Below are positions 8,637-18,900 of a stretch of 64,000 nucleotides of DNA, one piece after another. Location: assembly GCF_009733535.1 (NCBI RefSeq), contig NZ_ML771899.1:186001-250000 (forward strand). Reading direction: 5' to 3'. The translations under genes and the position numbers were made by a program. The notes under the pieces are model-generated. The model ran no database searches. It had not been told where the DNA came from and saw nothing but the letters and a program-made list of their open reading frames with translations. Position 1 is the stretch's first letter. Every line of letters begins with the position of its first letter. Source of the DNA: Sphingobacterium endophyticum. GTDB taxonomy: Bacteria > Bacteroidota > Bacteroidia > Sphingobacteriales > Sphingobacteriaceae.

Positions 8637-9668
8637 ATGCAGCCAAAACTAAAATTTCTTGACCGTTACCTCACCTTATGGATATTTCTTGCAATGGCTT
8701 TAGGCGTTGGTGTGGGGCATGTCTTCCCTAATATCTCAAACGTAACAGACACCATGTCTGTTGGTACTACAAATATCCCATTAGCAATTGGTTTGATATT
8801 GATGATGTATCCACCATTGGCTAAAGTCGATTATTCAATATTGCCGAAAGCATTTAAGGATATAAAAGTAATCGGGATCTCCTTGATCTTGAATTGGGTT
8901 ATTGGTACAGTATTGATGTTTTGTTTAGCAGTTTTGTTTTTACGGGATGAGCCCGGTTATATGACAGGCCTGATACTAATTGGTTTGGCAAGGTGTATTG
9001 CAATGGTTATCGTATGGAGTGATTTGGCAAAAGCGGATAGAGAATATACAGCATTTTTGGTAGCCTTAAACAGCATATTTCAGATACTGTGCTACAGTTT
9101 TCTGGTCTGGCTGTTTATCAATGTACTTCCTTCTAAATTAGGCTTGGCCAATTTTAACGTAAGTGTTCCCATGAAGGATGTAACGGAAAGCGTTCTAATA
9201 TTCTTAGGGATCCCTTTCATTGCAGGCTTTATAAGCCGATACGCATTGGTGAAATCAAAGGGTTTAGAATGGTATAACAGGACATTCATTCCCAAAATAT
9301 CGCCCATTACCTTATATGCATTATTGTTTACAATTGTCTTGATGTTCAGTCTGAAGGGCGATAAAATAGTGGAGTTGCCAATGGACGTAATAAAAGTAGC
9401 CATACCGTTAATCATATATTTTGTTGTAATGTTTTTTGTGAGCTTTTTTATAAACAAATCCTTAAATATCTCGTACGGCAAAAATGCTTCAATTGCATTT
9501 ACAGCTACAGGAAACAATTTTGAATTAGCAATTGCTGTAGCAATCGCTGTTTTTGGCATTCATTCGCCCCAGGCATTCGTGGGAGTAATAGGTCCACTTG
9601 TAGAAGTGCCAGTTCTGATATTATTAGTTAGGTCAAGTTTGTGGCTAAAAAGTAAGTACTACAGTTGA
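8637..9668 (+). CDS. acr3: ACR3 family arsenite efflux pump
   Basis: This 343-residue protein has about ten membrane helices (opening with [19 protein letters not shown]). It has the family motif [16 protein letters not shown], which contains the conserved cysteine needed for As(OH)3 transport in ACR3, and late segment [15 protein letters not shown]. It exports the arsenite produced by ArsC across the inner membrane. It is the last gene of the operon and is followed by a hairpin. Confidence 0.95.
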   Translation: MQPKLKFLDRYLTLWIFLAMALGVGVGHVFPNISNVTDTMSVGTTNIPLAIGLILMMYPPLAKVDYSILPKAFKDIKVIGISLILNWVIGTVLMFCLAVLFLRDEPGYMTGLILIGLARCIAMVIVWSDLAKADREYTAFLVALNSIFQILCYSFLVWLFINVLPSKLGLANFNVSVPMKDVTESVLIFLGIPFIAGFISRYALVKSKGLEWYNRTFIPKISPITLYALLFTIVLMFSLKGDKIVELPMDVIKVAIPLIIYFVVMFFVSFFINKSLNISYGKNASIAFTATGNNFELAIAVAIAVFGIHSPQAFVGVIGPLVEVPVLILLVRSSLWLKSKYYS

Positions 9669-9694
9669 AAAAACCATCAGAGAACTGGGTTTTT
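9669..9694 (+). terminator. Terminator of the ars operon
   Basis: Right after the acr3 stop, AAAAACC and GGTTTTT form a 7-bp stem around a 12-nt loop, with the T residues inside the right arm. This is modest but well placed. Confidence 0.55.
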
Positions 9695-9766
9695 AACTAG
9701 CTAGCTAAACCTCTTAAATATACTCAGAGAGCATGCGATAAACTTGCTCTTTGTTATTTTATTACT

Positions 9767-10050
9767 TTATGAAGTGCAGAAATCTGACCATAATATTCTT
9801 AAATTTAATATGAATCGTTTTTCTATAAGATAAAGTTCAACTCTTAAAGGGTTAGTTGAATAGCCACTTTTGCCTTCAATTTGATACCATGCCCTAGATA
9901 TTATTCTTAAGAAAATCCCTCTAATCTTTTCGTCTGTTCTGATTGCAGATAGCGCAGGAAAATGCATTAATTTCTGTAAGTGTCGACTATCTCGCCTGGA
10001 AATCCGGGGCTTAGATTTCACTGAAGTACCAGATGTATTTTACCTATAAT
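9767..10050 (-). pseudogene. IS110-family transposase C-terminal relic
   Basis: On the minus strand, SGTSVKSKPRISRRD followed by SRHLQKLMHFPALSAIR and TDEKIRGIF matches the C-terminal Transposase_20 domain of IS110 elements, as I know the family. After about 9890 the frame shifts: the continuation HGIKLKAKVAIQLTL is found in another frame and has stop codons. Frameshift plus nonsense codons show a dead fragment. The N-terminal DEDD catalytic half is absent from the flank, so this is a remnant, not a copy able to move. Confidence 0.85.
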
Positions 10051-10288
10051 CCAATCCTGCATAACTCACTTAGTGCCGTTTAGTCATTATCAACTCAAAT
10101 CCATTCGTTTTTGCGATAATTGTTAAAGTTATGAGATTTCCTGTTCCAGAATAGAAAAAACGATTGCGATCATTTCCGTAATATCCTAACTAGCTGGTAT
10201 ATTTGATTTTGGAATGAAGAATTTTCAGTGGAATTAGAATCTGCGGACCATTTACTTAATTCTAAGTTTCCCCACTTACTAGTCCAAT

Positions 10289-10347
10289 TGCAATAAACTG
10301 TTTACTGCAATAAACAATATTTTAATTTTTTGCTTGTTGCAATAAAC
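10289..10347 (+). repeat. Three TGCAATAAAC repeats upstream of an ATPase
   Basis: TGCAATAAAC occurs at 10289-10298, 10306-10315 and 10338-10347. The middle one forms a near-palindrome with the preceding GTTTAC. They lie 38-96 bp before the ATPase start, in otherwise AT-rich DNA, and look like binding sites or a promoter array. Confidence 0.7.
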
Positions 10348-10384
10348 AAAAATACATATGGTTATTTTTTTGCAAAAAACAAAT

Positions 10385-11581
10385 ATGGAAGCCTTGATAG
10401 AACTGTTTCAAAAAAGATTAATGCGTACTAATTTCCGTTTCGTACGAAGCATAATGAAACAAATAAATTGGAATGCTAGATTGATTGGCATAAAAGGGGC
10501 TAGGGGAATTGGAAAAACAACATTGCTTTTACAATATATCAAGTTGCATTTGTCTGATCGATTAGATGAGGTACTTTATGTAAGTTTAGATTCAATCTGG
10601 TTCAACGCCAATTCATTAGTGGACTTGGTAAAAGATTTTGAAGAAAAAGGGGGTAAGTAAATCTTCCTGGACGAGGTTCATAAGTACAGTGGATGGGCAC
10701 AGGAATTAAAAAATATATACGATGACTATCCTGAATTAAAAATTGTTTTTACGGGATCTTCCCTACTAGAAATCTTGAATGCACACGCTGACCTTAGCAG
10801 ACGGGCTATCGTTTATACCATGCAGGGTTATTCGTTCAGAGAATATTTGGCAGTAGAATCAGGAATTCAGTTTGAACAGATATCACTTCCCGATCTGCTG
10901 GACCACCATACAGACAAAGCACGAGAAATTAATGAGCTAATCAAACCTTTCCAATACTTTGAAGGCTATATACAACAGGGGTATTATCCATACTATAAGG
11001 AAGAATCGGACCTCTATTTTATGCGGCTTGGGGAGGTTGTGAATATGATGCTGGAAATTGAGTTACCTTTGTTACGTCAGATAGAGGTAGCATATGTTGC
11101 AAAAATTAAACAATTGCTGGCAACTATTGCAAAAGCAGTACCATTCGTTCCTAATGTAAGTAAACTGAGCGAGAGAATAGGGATTAATAGAAGCACATTA
11201 CTATCCTATGTACATTATTTGGATGAAATTGATCTAACACGTAATCTATTTAGAGCCGGAGAAGGAATCAGTCTTTTACAAAAACCATCTAAGATATATT
11301 TGGAAAACACAAATATTATTTATCTGTTGGCAAAGGAGAATGCTGAACGTGGTAATTTGCGAGAGACGTTCTTTGCCAATCAGTTAGGCTACGCTCATGA
11401 TATCGCTTATGCTGAAGAAGGAGATTTTACAGTTGATAATCAATACATTTTTGAAATAGGAGGGAAAGATAAAACGGATAAACAAATTAAGGGAATAGAA
11501 AGGGCATTTATAGCCTCCGATGGTATAACCCATGGTTTTCAAAATAAAATACCATTATGGCTATTTGGGTTTCTTTATTAA
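10385..11581 (+). pseudogene. AAA/DUF4143 ATPase, interrupted by one stop codon
   Basis: The frame encodes about 398 residues of the AAA_14/DUF4143 ATP-binding family: Walker A GARGIGKTT (about residues 38-46), Walker B IFLDEVHK (about 93-100), sensor FTGSS, then the DUF4143 C-terminal domain with a nuclease-like fold. A TAA at 10658-10660 interrupts it exactly before the Walker B strand, where relatives carry an aromatic residue. The frame is otherwise open on both sides and unshifted. The start at 10385 (MEALIELF) fits the family better than the ATG at 10358. It is a recent nonsense mutation or a sequencing error; the two pieces alone would lack a complete ATP site. Confidence 0.85.
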
Positions 11582-11933
11582 GCTTACCAGAGATTTATTA
11601 TTTCATGTAGTTTCCACATACCCCCGTCACAAAATTCAATATAAAACTACCTTCGGTGGCCATATGTCTTTAAAAAGGGAATTGAAGGCTCATGGCAAAA
11701 ACCTTATGTAGTAACTGTTCCCGACTGAAAGTTCTCTAAAGAATTTATGCAGAGGAAGGGATAGCTCTAACATGTCGACCTCTTGAACAAGAAGGTCATC
11801 CAGGTTAAACTTACCGAAACTGGATTTAGGTCCCTGGACTCACTCTCCATGATCTACATCGATTGTGTTGTTTGGATGAATTTGATATCATACCTATTTT
11901 CTTCGCCAATAAGCAGTTAAAGGAACCGGGTAA
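11582..11933. other. Gap between the broken ATPase and dedA
   Basis: No gene was identified. Short protein-like frames exist on both strands (for example, LLNKKVIQVKLTETGF on plus near 11785 and DLLVQEVDMLELSLPLHKFF on minus near 11790), but neither has a start or a recognised family. Confidence 0.35.
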
Positions 11934-12608
11934 TTAGCTCTCCTGTTTTTTTACGATACGAATAGCGTTTTTCTCATCTTTATTGCCCGTCATGGCCTTT
12001 AGTATAACCGGAGCCGTGGCTAGCACAACGATTCCCAGGATCACTAATTCGAGGTTATTCTGTACCCACTTGTTTTCGCCCAGTACATATCCTAACACCA
12101 TTAGACTCGCAACCCAGAAAAGGCCACCCGCAATATTGTAGAATGCGAACTTTTTAAGATCCATCCCGACAATCCCCGCCACAACGGGGGCGAATGTGCG
12201 TAAAACAGGAAGGAAACGAGCCAAGATGATTGCCCCACCTCCCTGTCTTTCATAAAACTGTTGAGCTTTGTGGATATATTTTTTCTTAAATAGCCAGCCA
12301 TCTCTGACCTTTAATATCCTTTTGCCAAAGTAATATCCGCACAGATAACCCAAAAAATTACCTAGGACAGCCGCTATGGATATCAGTGATATCCAGTACA
12401 AGAGTGTCGGTATCTGAGCACTGGGGTCCAAGGTCATATTTGAAATGATTATTCCTGCAATAAAGAGAATAGGATCCCCGGGAAGAAAAAAGCCTATCAG
12501 AATACCTGTTTCTGCGAAAATAATAAACAATAACAGATAAAGTCCACCATGGGCAACGATCCAATCTGGATCACTTAGTTTATGCATTAAGTCTAAAAAA
12601 ACATCCAT
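11934..12608 (-). CDS. DedA family membrane protein
   Basis: This 224-residue inner-membrane protein has about five hydrophobic segments and the DedA signatures ETGILIGFFLPGDPILFIAG (about residues 32-51) and GGGAIILARFLPVLRTFAPVVAG (about 121-143), the latter holding the conserved Arg and Pro. The DedA family includes undecaprenyl-phosphate and phospholipid translocases and supports membrane homeostasis. Which lipid this one moves cannot be told. It is a single gene, 165 bp from the zinc-ribbon gene on the same strand. Confidence 0.92.
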   Translation of the reverse strand: MDVFLDLMHKLSDPDWIVAHGGLYLLLFIIFAETGILIGFFLPGDPILFIAGIIISNMTLDPSAQIPTLLYWISLISIAAVLGNFLGYLCGYYFGKRILKVRDGWLFKKKYIHKAQQFYERQGGGAIILARFLPVLRTFAPVVAGIVGMDLKKFAFYNIAGGLFWVASLMVLGYVLGENKWVQNNLELVILGIVVLATAPVILKAMTGNKDEKNAIRIVKKQES

Positions 12609-12773
12609 TTATATACACTAAATTTCAAAATGACGAATGAAATCTGGAAAGAATTTGGAATAACATACAATAGGGGTCGAATATTACATGCCTAACCAAT
12701 GTGGAATATAATTATTTTCGTTTTACCGGCTTAGGTGTTATTATAGAAAATGTTCTGGTCCTGTACCTGATTT

Positions 12774-13091
12774 TTAATCAAAGTCAAAAAAATCAGATAA
12801 AAAAGATTTTTTCTTATGGGATTTACCTTGGTACCGCGGGTCGTTGGAGTAAGCTTCCCGATGCTCATCTCTATGCCCTGCATGTCCGTTTTCAAAAGTA
12901 TCTTGATTTGAACGGATATTACCCGGAATGGCATTTACTTGATTTTGCTGACTTACCTGTTCTAGTAATTTGTCAAGTTCGCCTTTATCGAGCCATACGC
13001 CCCTACAATTAGGGCAATAGTCAATTTCCACGTTTTGGCGCTCTGTCATTAGCAAAGTTTCATTACAGTTGGGACATTTCATAGAATTCAT
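12774..13091 (-). CDS. TFIIB-type zinc-ribbon protein
   Basis: This 105-residue protein opens with MNSMKCPNCNETLLM and has a second CPNC about 20 residues later (DYCPNCRGVWLDKGELDKLLE), the two CxxC pairs of a zf-TFIIB zinc ribbon. The tail is charged and ends FDFD. I prefer the ATG at 13091, or 13082, to the longer frame from 13130, because conserved sequence starts at MKCPNC. The function in bacteria is unknown; nucleic-acid binding is possible. Confidence 0.8.
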   Translation of the reverse strand: MNSMKCPNCNETLLMTERQNVEIDYCPNCRGVWLDKGELDKLLEQVSQQNQVNAIPGNIRSNQDTFENGHAGHRDEHREAYSNDPRYQGKSHKKKSFLSDFFDFD

Positions 13092-13130
13092 ATTTTTGTA
13101 AGGAGGACAATATAATGAAACGGGAGCCAA

Positions 13131-13586
13131 AATATGTTTTCTGATTGTAGATTTAATGTTTTTTAACAGTACCTTCCATTGGGTATGATCTAGCGAAATA
13201 GGGATAAGCTTTAAGAAGTGGAAAATAAAATGATCCGAGTAGTTAACGATTTTTTAAAATGGGTTAAGATGGAATATTTTGATTGCAGTCTGAACACAAC
13301 AGCTCCGGTGCCTTTCGGATGGTGTTTTTGGTTTGGCTCCTTTGCATTTTGTTCCTTTGTGTAATCGCCATTATAAACATAAGCCCGGGTACTCTAGAGC
13401 CCTCCAGTCGTTGAAATACTCAACAATGGACAATCTGTATCTGGTTGGTTCCTGAGGCCATTATTTACCCAGGTCAAAAAATGTTATTGGGAGGTTCAGG
13501 CAAATGCAGGTCGGAGGACTGATCATTAAGGGCATGAAGATGAAAAAAAATCAGATCTAGATGCGATCGGACATACCTGGGTTCCT
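13131..13586. other. Intergenic gap
   Basis: No confident gene. A 31-codon plus frame at 13319-13414 encodes one hydrophobic helix (MVFLVWLLCILFLCVIAII) and could be a small membrane peptide or a fragment. Confidence 0.3.
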
Positions 13587-13799
13587 TTGTTCCACTTTTT
13601 ATCTGTCCTCAACCCTGCTCAAACAATCTTTTCCTTACAGAACGGTAATAATGGAATAACCGACGGTACATCCATTGCATCTGCCATTTCACTAGGCCTT
13701 TTGTCCCTGGCACTGTGGAAGAAGACTCCTGGTCTTTTATGGGGGTCGATAGCGATGTATGCCGCTCAGCTCATTTACCTGTTTTTCCTCCAGTATTAA
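13587..13799 (+). CDS. Small hypothetical membrane protein
   Basis: This 70-residue frame has two hydrophobic segments (about 30-43 and 50-68) joined by KKTPG. It reads like the end of a transporter or a small two-helix protein. There is no recognised family and the start is uncertain. It may be a remnant. Confidence 0.35.
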   Translation: MFHFLSVLNPAQTIFSLQNGNNGITDGTSIASAISLGLLSLALWKKTPGLLWGSIAMYAAQLIYLFFLQY

Positions 13800-14012
13800 A
13801 TAACTTATAGCGTGTTTTTCCTCTAGCAACCTCCTTCTGACCAAAGCTGGTTTTTTACGGGATGGGAATTACGGGATTGCGGAACTTAGAGAATGATGGC
13901 TTTTAGGACTAATAGGATAGCTGCCAGTAACGAACTGTTTGTAAATCATACAACTTATTTAAAAATTCAGTACCATTGTACCGGCAATAGCTTCATTGTG
14001 ACCTAAATTTTT

Positions 14013-14603
14013 ATGAGTAAACAGCAACAAGTCGATAATCGGATGATTTTGGATCTTAAGAGCGGAGATACCTGTGCGCTCTCAAGGATCTATGATGTGT
14101 ATGCTGAAAAAGTTTATTGCCTGGCCTTCAGGTTGTTGAAAGATACCGGGTGGAGCGAGGATCTTGTTCAGGAAGTCTTTGTAAAAATATGGAACAATCG
14201 GGAGCAGTTAAAAGAGGATGTGCCGATCTGGCCCTTTTTGTACACCCTTACCAAAAGGGAGTCTCTGAATAAGCTTAGAAGTATCAAAAGATCTCAGGAG
14301 GCCTTTGAACGCCTATTGCAATATGTTCAGGATTTTTCAGCATCGGCCGAGGAAAATCTGATCAATAAGGAACTGGCGGCTAAGATCAAGGATTGCTTCG
14401 CCGATCTTCCCCTGCAGCAGGAAAGGGCAATCATCATGAGCAAAGTCGAGGGCATGAGCTACAAAGAGATCTCCCAGGAATTGAATATTTCCCCCAATAC
14501 AGTTAAGAATCACGTTGTGCAAGCCCTAAAGACACTGCGGAATTCCTCTTTGAGCAATGATGCACTGCACCTGTTGTTTATCATGTACCTGTTGGATAAA
14601 TAA
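14013..14603 (+). CDS. ECF sigma factor of the first SusC/D locus
   Basis: This 196-residue protein has sigma70 region 2 (about residues 20-90, with WSEDLVQEVFVKIWNNREQ) and region 4 (about 128-178, with MSYKEISQELNISPNTVKNHV). It belongs to the Bacteroidota group that pairs with FecR anti-sigmas. The FecR gene starts 109 bp later, followed by a SusC with an STN signalling domain. That gives the standard trans-envelope relay: ligand in SusC, STN to FecR, sigma released, locus switched on. Confidence 0.94.
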   Translation: MSKQQQVDNRMILDLKSGDTCALSRIYDVYAEKVYCLAFRLLKDTGWSEDLVQEVFVKIWNNREQLKEDVPIWPFLYTLTKRESLNKLRSIKRSQEAFERLLQYVQDFSASAEENLINKELAAKIKDCFADLPLQQERAIIMSKVEGMSYKEISQELNISPNTVKNHVVQALKTLRNSSLSNDALHLLFIMYLLDK

Positions 14604-14712
14604 TCTTTCATTTTTTTTAACTGCCCACTAGTCCTTTTATTTTTTTGCGGTGTACTGTTCTTAGATAACCGGAAGTAGAATCTTCCAAGACCTAGATTAC
14701 AATAACCGAATT

Positions 14713-15879
14713 ATGGACAACAAAAGATTACAAGATCTTTTTGATATATACCTATTGGGCTCCATGACCAGAGACGAGCTCGAAGAACTTTTGAACCTCC
14801 TGGAGGAATGCAAAGATTCTGATTTTGATTATTTGGTCGACCGGAAGGGTGAAATATCCCAGGATACGGAATCTATCGAGATGGACAAAGGGGCCATCCT
14901 GCATCAAATTCTTCTTCAAATTGAGGTAATCCAACAGGAAAGATCAATTTCGCCTTCCTGGGCCTATGGTAAATGGGCATCGCTCATCGCGGCGTGCTTA
15001 TTGGTCGTACTGGGCATCACCTACTTCAATAGGGAATCCAAAGAACAGGGGCGACTGAGAGATTTCTCCTCCAATGACATTAGGCTTCCCGAAGGGGCCG
15101 GACCAAAAATCCAGCGGACCGATGGTAAGGAATTCCAAATCGCCCCTTCGAGCGATGGGGCTATCCTGGAGGAAGGCTTGAGCATTATCAAGGACCAAAA
15201 GGGAAACCTCCTGTATAAACTATCCAAGGCAACATCGGCCTTACGGGAATCCAGAACCTTCATATCACCCAAGGGCAGTTCCTCGCAGTTGGAGCTTGAG
15301 GACGGGACGCGAATCTGGCTAAATTCTGGAGCTTCGGTGACCTATCCTTCGGCCTTTGCCCCCGACCAGCGTGCTATCTCTATTACCGGGGAGGTGTTCC
15401 TGGATGTCAGTCCCAATAAAAACAGACCGTTCACGATCAGGACCGAACAAACTCAGATCAGGGTATTGGGGACTCAGTTTAACGTGCTGAGTGAAAAGGG
15501 CTCGGGTAGGGTCGTCGCTTCGCTCCTTGAGGGGAGCATAGAGGTCCAGGTTGGTAACCGGCGCAAAGTATTGAAACCGGGATTCAAATCGGTCTCCATG
15601 GGTGATGGTCAGGATATATCCGTCCTAAAGGCTGACATGAAGTCTATCCTTGCTTGGAAGGACGGCTATTTCCGATTTGACGACGACCCGATTGAAACGG
15701 TCATGGACAAAATTCGGGAGTGGTATGACATCGATCAGGTATCCTATCGCAGGAAATCCAATGATGAATTCTCTGGAATGATCAAAAGGACCAAGAGTCT
15801 AAGTGAACTGTTGAAACAAATGGAAAAGATATCCACTTACAAATTCGAGATCAAGGATGGGAGGGTCCTGGTTATGTAA
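14713..15879 (+). CDS. FecR family anti-sigma factor
   Basis: This 388-residue protein has a cytoplasmic N-terminal anti-sigma part (about 1-88), a single membrane helix (about 90-106, SLIAACLLVVLGITYF), the periplasmic FecR domain (about 175-275, with SSSQLELEDGTRIWLNSGA and GEVFLDV) and a C-terminal DUF4974 domain (about 315-388, DDPIETVMDKIREWYDI). It senses the STN domain of the SusC partner encoded directly downstream and controls the sigma factor upstream. Confidence 0.95.
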   Translation: MDNKRLQDLFDIYLLGSMTRDELEELLNLLEECKDSDFDYLVDRKGEISQDTESIEMDKGAILHQILLQIEVIQQERSISPSWAYGKWASLIAACLLVVLGITYFNRESKEQGRLRDFSSNDIRLPEGAGPKIQRTDGKEFQIAPSSDGAILEEGLSIIKDQKGNLLYKLSKATSALRESRTFISPKGSSSQLELEDGTRIWLNSGASVTYPSAFAPDQRAISITGEVFLDVSPNKNRPFTIRTEQTQIRVLGTQFNVLSEKGSGRVVASLLEGSIEVQVGNRRKVLKPGFKSVSMGDGQDISVLKADMKSILAWKDGYFRFDDDPIETVMDKIREWYDIDQVSYRRKSNDEFSGMIKRTKSLSELLKQMEKISTYKFEIKDGRVLVM

Positions 15880-15903
15880 ACACATTCCTGCTTAAAAAAC
15901 GAA

Positions 15904-15928
15904 TCGGAAGTGCTGCGAACACTTCCGA
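15904..15928 (+). other. Hairpin between fecR and susC
   Basis: TCGGAAGTG and CACTTCCGA form a perfect 9-bp stem with a 7-nt loop, 25 bp after the fecR stop. No T-tract follows. It could stabilise or process the mRNA, or partly terminate it, between the low-level regulators and the highly expressed SusC. Confidence 0.6.
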
Positions 15929-15988
15929 AGGCGTTTAGTGCTTCTATTGACGAATTAATCGATTTAACGACTACACCAAACTTTACAA

Positions 15989-18900
15989 ATGTATAAAACG
16001 ATTGAAGAATTATGTCTATACAGACAGAGAATCTTGATTAAAATCTTAATTAGGATGAAAATAGTAATATTAATCCTCATGGTAGCCATGGTGCATGTGC
16101 ATGGTTCCAGTTTTGGCCAGAAAGTTTCGCTCAATGTCAAGAATGAGACCTTGATGAACGTTCTTGATGAGGTTCAGAAACAATCTGGATACGATTTTTT
16201 GTACAACAGCAAAAGCATCGACCAGGGCAGGCGACTAACCCTTAAGATTGCCGATAAGGAGCTTAAAGAAGTTTTGGACCTGCTGTTGGAAGGACGGAAC
16301 TTGGGCTATGAGATCGATCGCAATACCGTCCTGATCAGACCGATAGCTTCCGGACCCACGAATGCTGTACGAGCGGCCAGGTCCGACCGGCAACAGCGGA
16401 TGATTTCCGGAACAGTGACCAACAGCGAGGGAAATCCACTGGAAGGGGTGACCGTGCAACTCAAGGGTACCTCAAATGCTACTGCAACAAATTCTCAAGG
16501 CAAATATAGCCTGGAGGTTGAGCGAAGCGACAGAACGCTGAGCTTTTCGCTGATTGGCTACAAATCCCAGGAGCATGAACTCCCTGAGGGCAATACCCTG
16601 AACATTGAACTGGCAGCGGATGTGAATGCCCTGGAAGAAGCTGTTGTTGTGGCCTACGGTACCCAGCGCAAGGCGAGTATTATCGGAGCGATTACCACCG
16701 TAAAGACCCAGGACCTAAAAGTTCCCGTATCCAAGATATCAAGCAGCCTGGCCGGTCAGATGGCCGGTATTGTTTCCGTACAGGGGACGGGAGAGCCCGG
16801 ATCGGGTGCCTCTTTCTGGATTCGGGGGGTCGGAAGTTTTGGCGCAAACAATACGCCCCTTATTTTGGTCGATGGAATCGAAAGGCCCCTGGACCTGGTG
16901 GATCCCGAAGATGTCGAATCCTTTTCCATCCTAAAGGATGCAACCGCTACGGCCGTTTATGGAGTGCGGGGTGCCAATGGTATAGTCCTGATCACGACAA
17001 AACGAGGGCGTCAACTGGATAAGGCCATTATCAATGCGCGCGTTGAGAGAGGGGTTCTAAATCCCACGAGCCTACCCAAATTGGCAGATGCCTCGCAATG
17101 GATCGATTATTATAATGATATCAATTTTGAGGGTTCCAATCGATATGCCTATCCTCAGGAACTTAAAGACCTATACGTGAACAAAGTAGATCCGGACATC
17201 TATCCGAATGTCGACTGGATGAATGAAATATTCAAAGAGAATACGACCACGGACCGTTTGAATGTCAACGTGACCGGAGGGGGTGAGAAGATCAGGTATT
17301 ATGTTTCGGGTTCTTATATTGTGGAAAACGGGATATTCAAACCCCAGAAGTCGCCGAATTATGACCCTTCGGTGAATTATGACAAGGTGAACTTCCGCTC
17401 CAATGTGGACATCAAACTTACACCCTCGACCGACCTGGGATTGAACCTGTCCAACCAATACGAGACTAAGAACAGGCTCGGCGTCGATATGGCCACGATG
17501 TACGAGATGGTCCTGCATACCACGCCGATTGCAATCCCTACCATCTACTCGGACGGCACCCATGCGCAGCCATTGGTCGGACAGAACCCCTACTATGCAT
17601 TGAACAGCACGGGTTTTTCCGAGGACTTCTGGAACAATGCCCAATCGCTGGTGAATATCACCCAAGATTTCTCGAACCTGATAACACAGGGACTGAAGGC
17701 CAACGCTAAGTTCTCCTGGGATGCATTCAATGGTTCTACCTTGGACAAAAGAAAGAATCCCGCTACCTATTATGCTACGGGCAGGGATCAAGAGGGAAAC
17801 CTGATTTTGCACAAAAATGCCGATGGATCGGACTACCTCTCCCTTGCCCGTTCCAACCGTGGGGAGCGTGCGATCAACTTTGAGAGTTCCCTGATGTACG
17901 ACAACCTGTTTGCAGACAAGCACCGCGTGGGTGGTCTATTCCTGTTTAGTTTGCGCCAGAGGACCAATAACTTCCCCGGCGATTATATTGCGGCCTTCCC
18001 TTACCGTAACATGGGCATCGCCTCCAGGGTAACCTATAATTATGCCAATAAGTACTTCGTTGAGGGTAACTTTGGATACAACGGCTCAGAAAACTTTGCT
18101 CCAGGACACCGGTTCGGTTTTTTTCCTTCGCTGGCCGTAGGTTACATGATCTCGGAGGAAAAGTTCTTTCAAAGGGCCCTGCCTTCGGTTAATATGTTGA
18201 AGTTGCGCGGTTCCATGGGAGAGATCGGCAACGACCAAATCGGAGGAAACCGTAGGTTTGCCTATAATTCGGAGATGGCCTACAGTGGAGGTTATCATTT
18301 TGGCAGCAATGGTCAGCAATGGGTCAACGGAATTGCAACCGGTCATCCGGGCAACCCGAATGTCTCTTGGGAGAGTGCCATCAAGCAGAATATAGGTTTC
18401 GAGCTGGGCATATGGAACAAACTGAACATCATCGCGGACTATTTCTTCGAGAAAAGAGATGGTATTTATATCCTGCAGGAGAGCGTTCCTTCCATCGTGG
18501 GGGTGAACGTAAAACAGTACGTCAACCTGGGAAAGATGCAGAACCAAGGTGTTGATGCCTCCTTGGAATTCAACCACAATACCGAAAACGTAACGATGCG
18601 CGTCAGGGGTAACTTTACCTATAACCGTAACAAAAAACTATACGACGATCGGCCAACGCCGATATGGGCATACCAATCCGAGGTCGGCCAGCGGCTCTAC
18701 CAACAGCGTGGCCTGGTGGCACTGGGCCTATTTCAGTCCGAGGCGGAAATCGCCAATAGCCCTGAGCAGAAGTTCTCCACAGTACGGCCAGGGGATATCA
18801 AGTATCAGGATATAAACGGTGATGGCCTAATTGATTCCTACGATTACATAGCCATCGGAGATACCCACATTCCCGAGATCAATTACGGTTTCGGCGCTAG

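Noticed and set aside
9092..9559. 155-codon minus-strand frame inside acr3
   Set aside because: Antisense to conserved ACR3 helices.
10289..10347. Possible CRISPR array
   Set aside because: Only three 10-bp repeats with unequal spacing; far too short and irregular.
12701..13012. 103-codon plus-strand frame opposite the zinc-ribbon gene
   Set aside because: The minus strand has two CxxC pairs of a zinc ribbon; the plus frame has no recognisable feature.
17171..17923. 250-codon minus-strand frame inside the first susC
   Set aside because: It is antisense to a clear TonB receptor barrel, has no family resemblance and arises from GC-rich codon bias.
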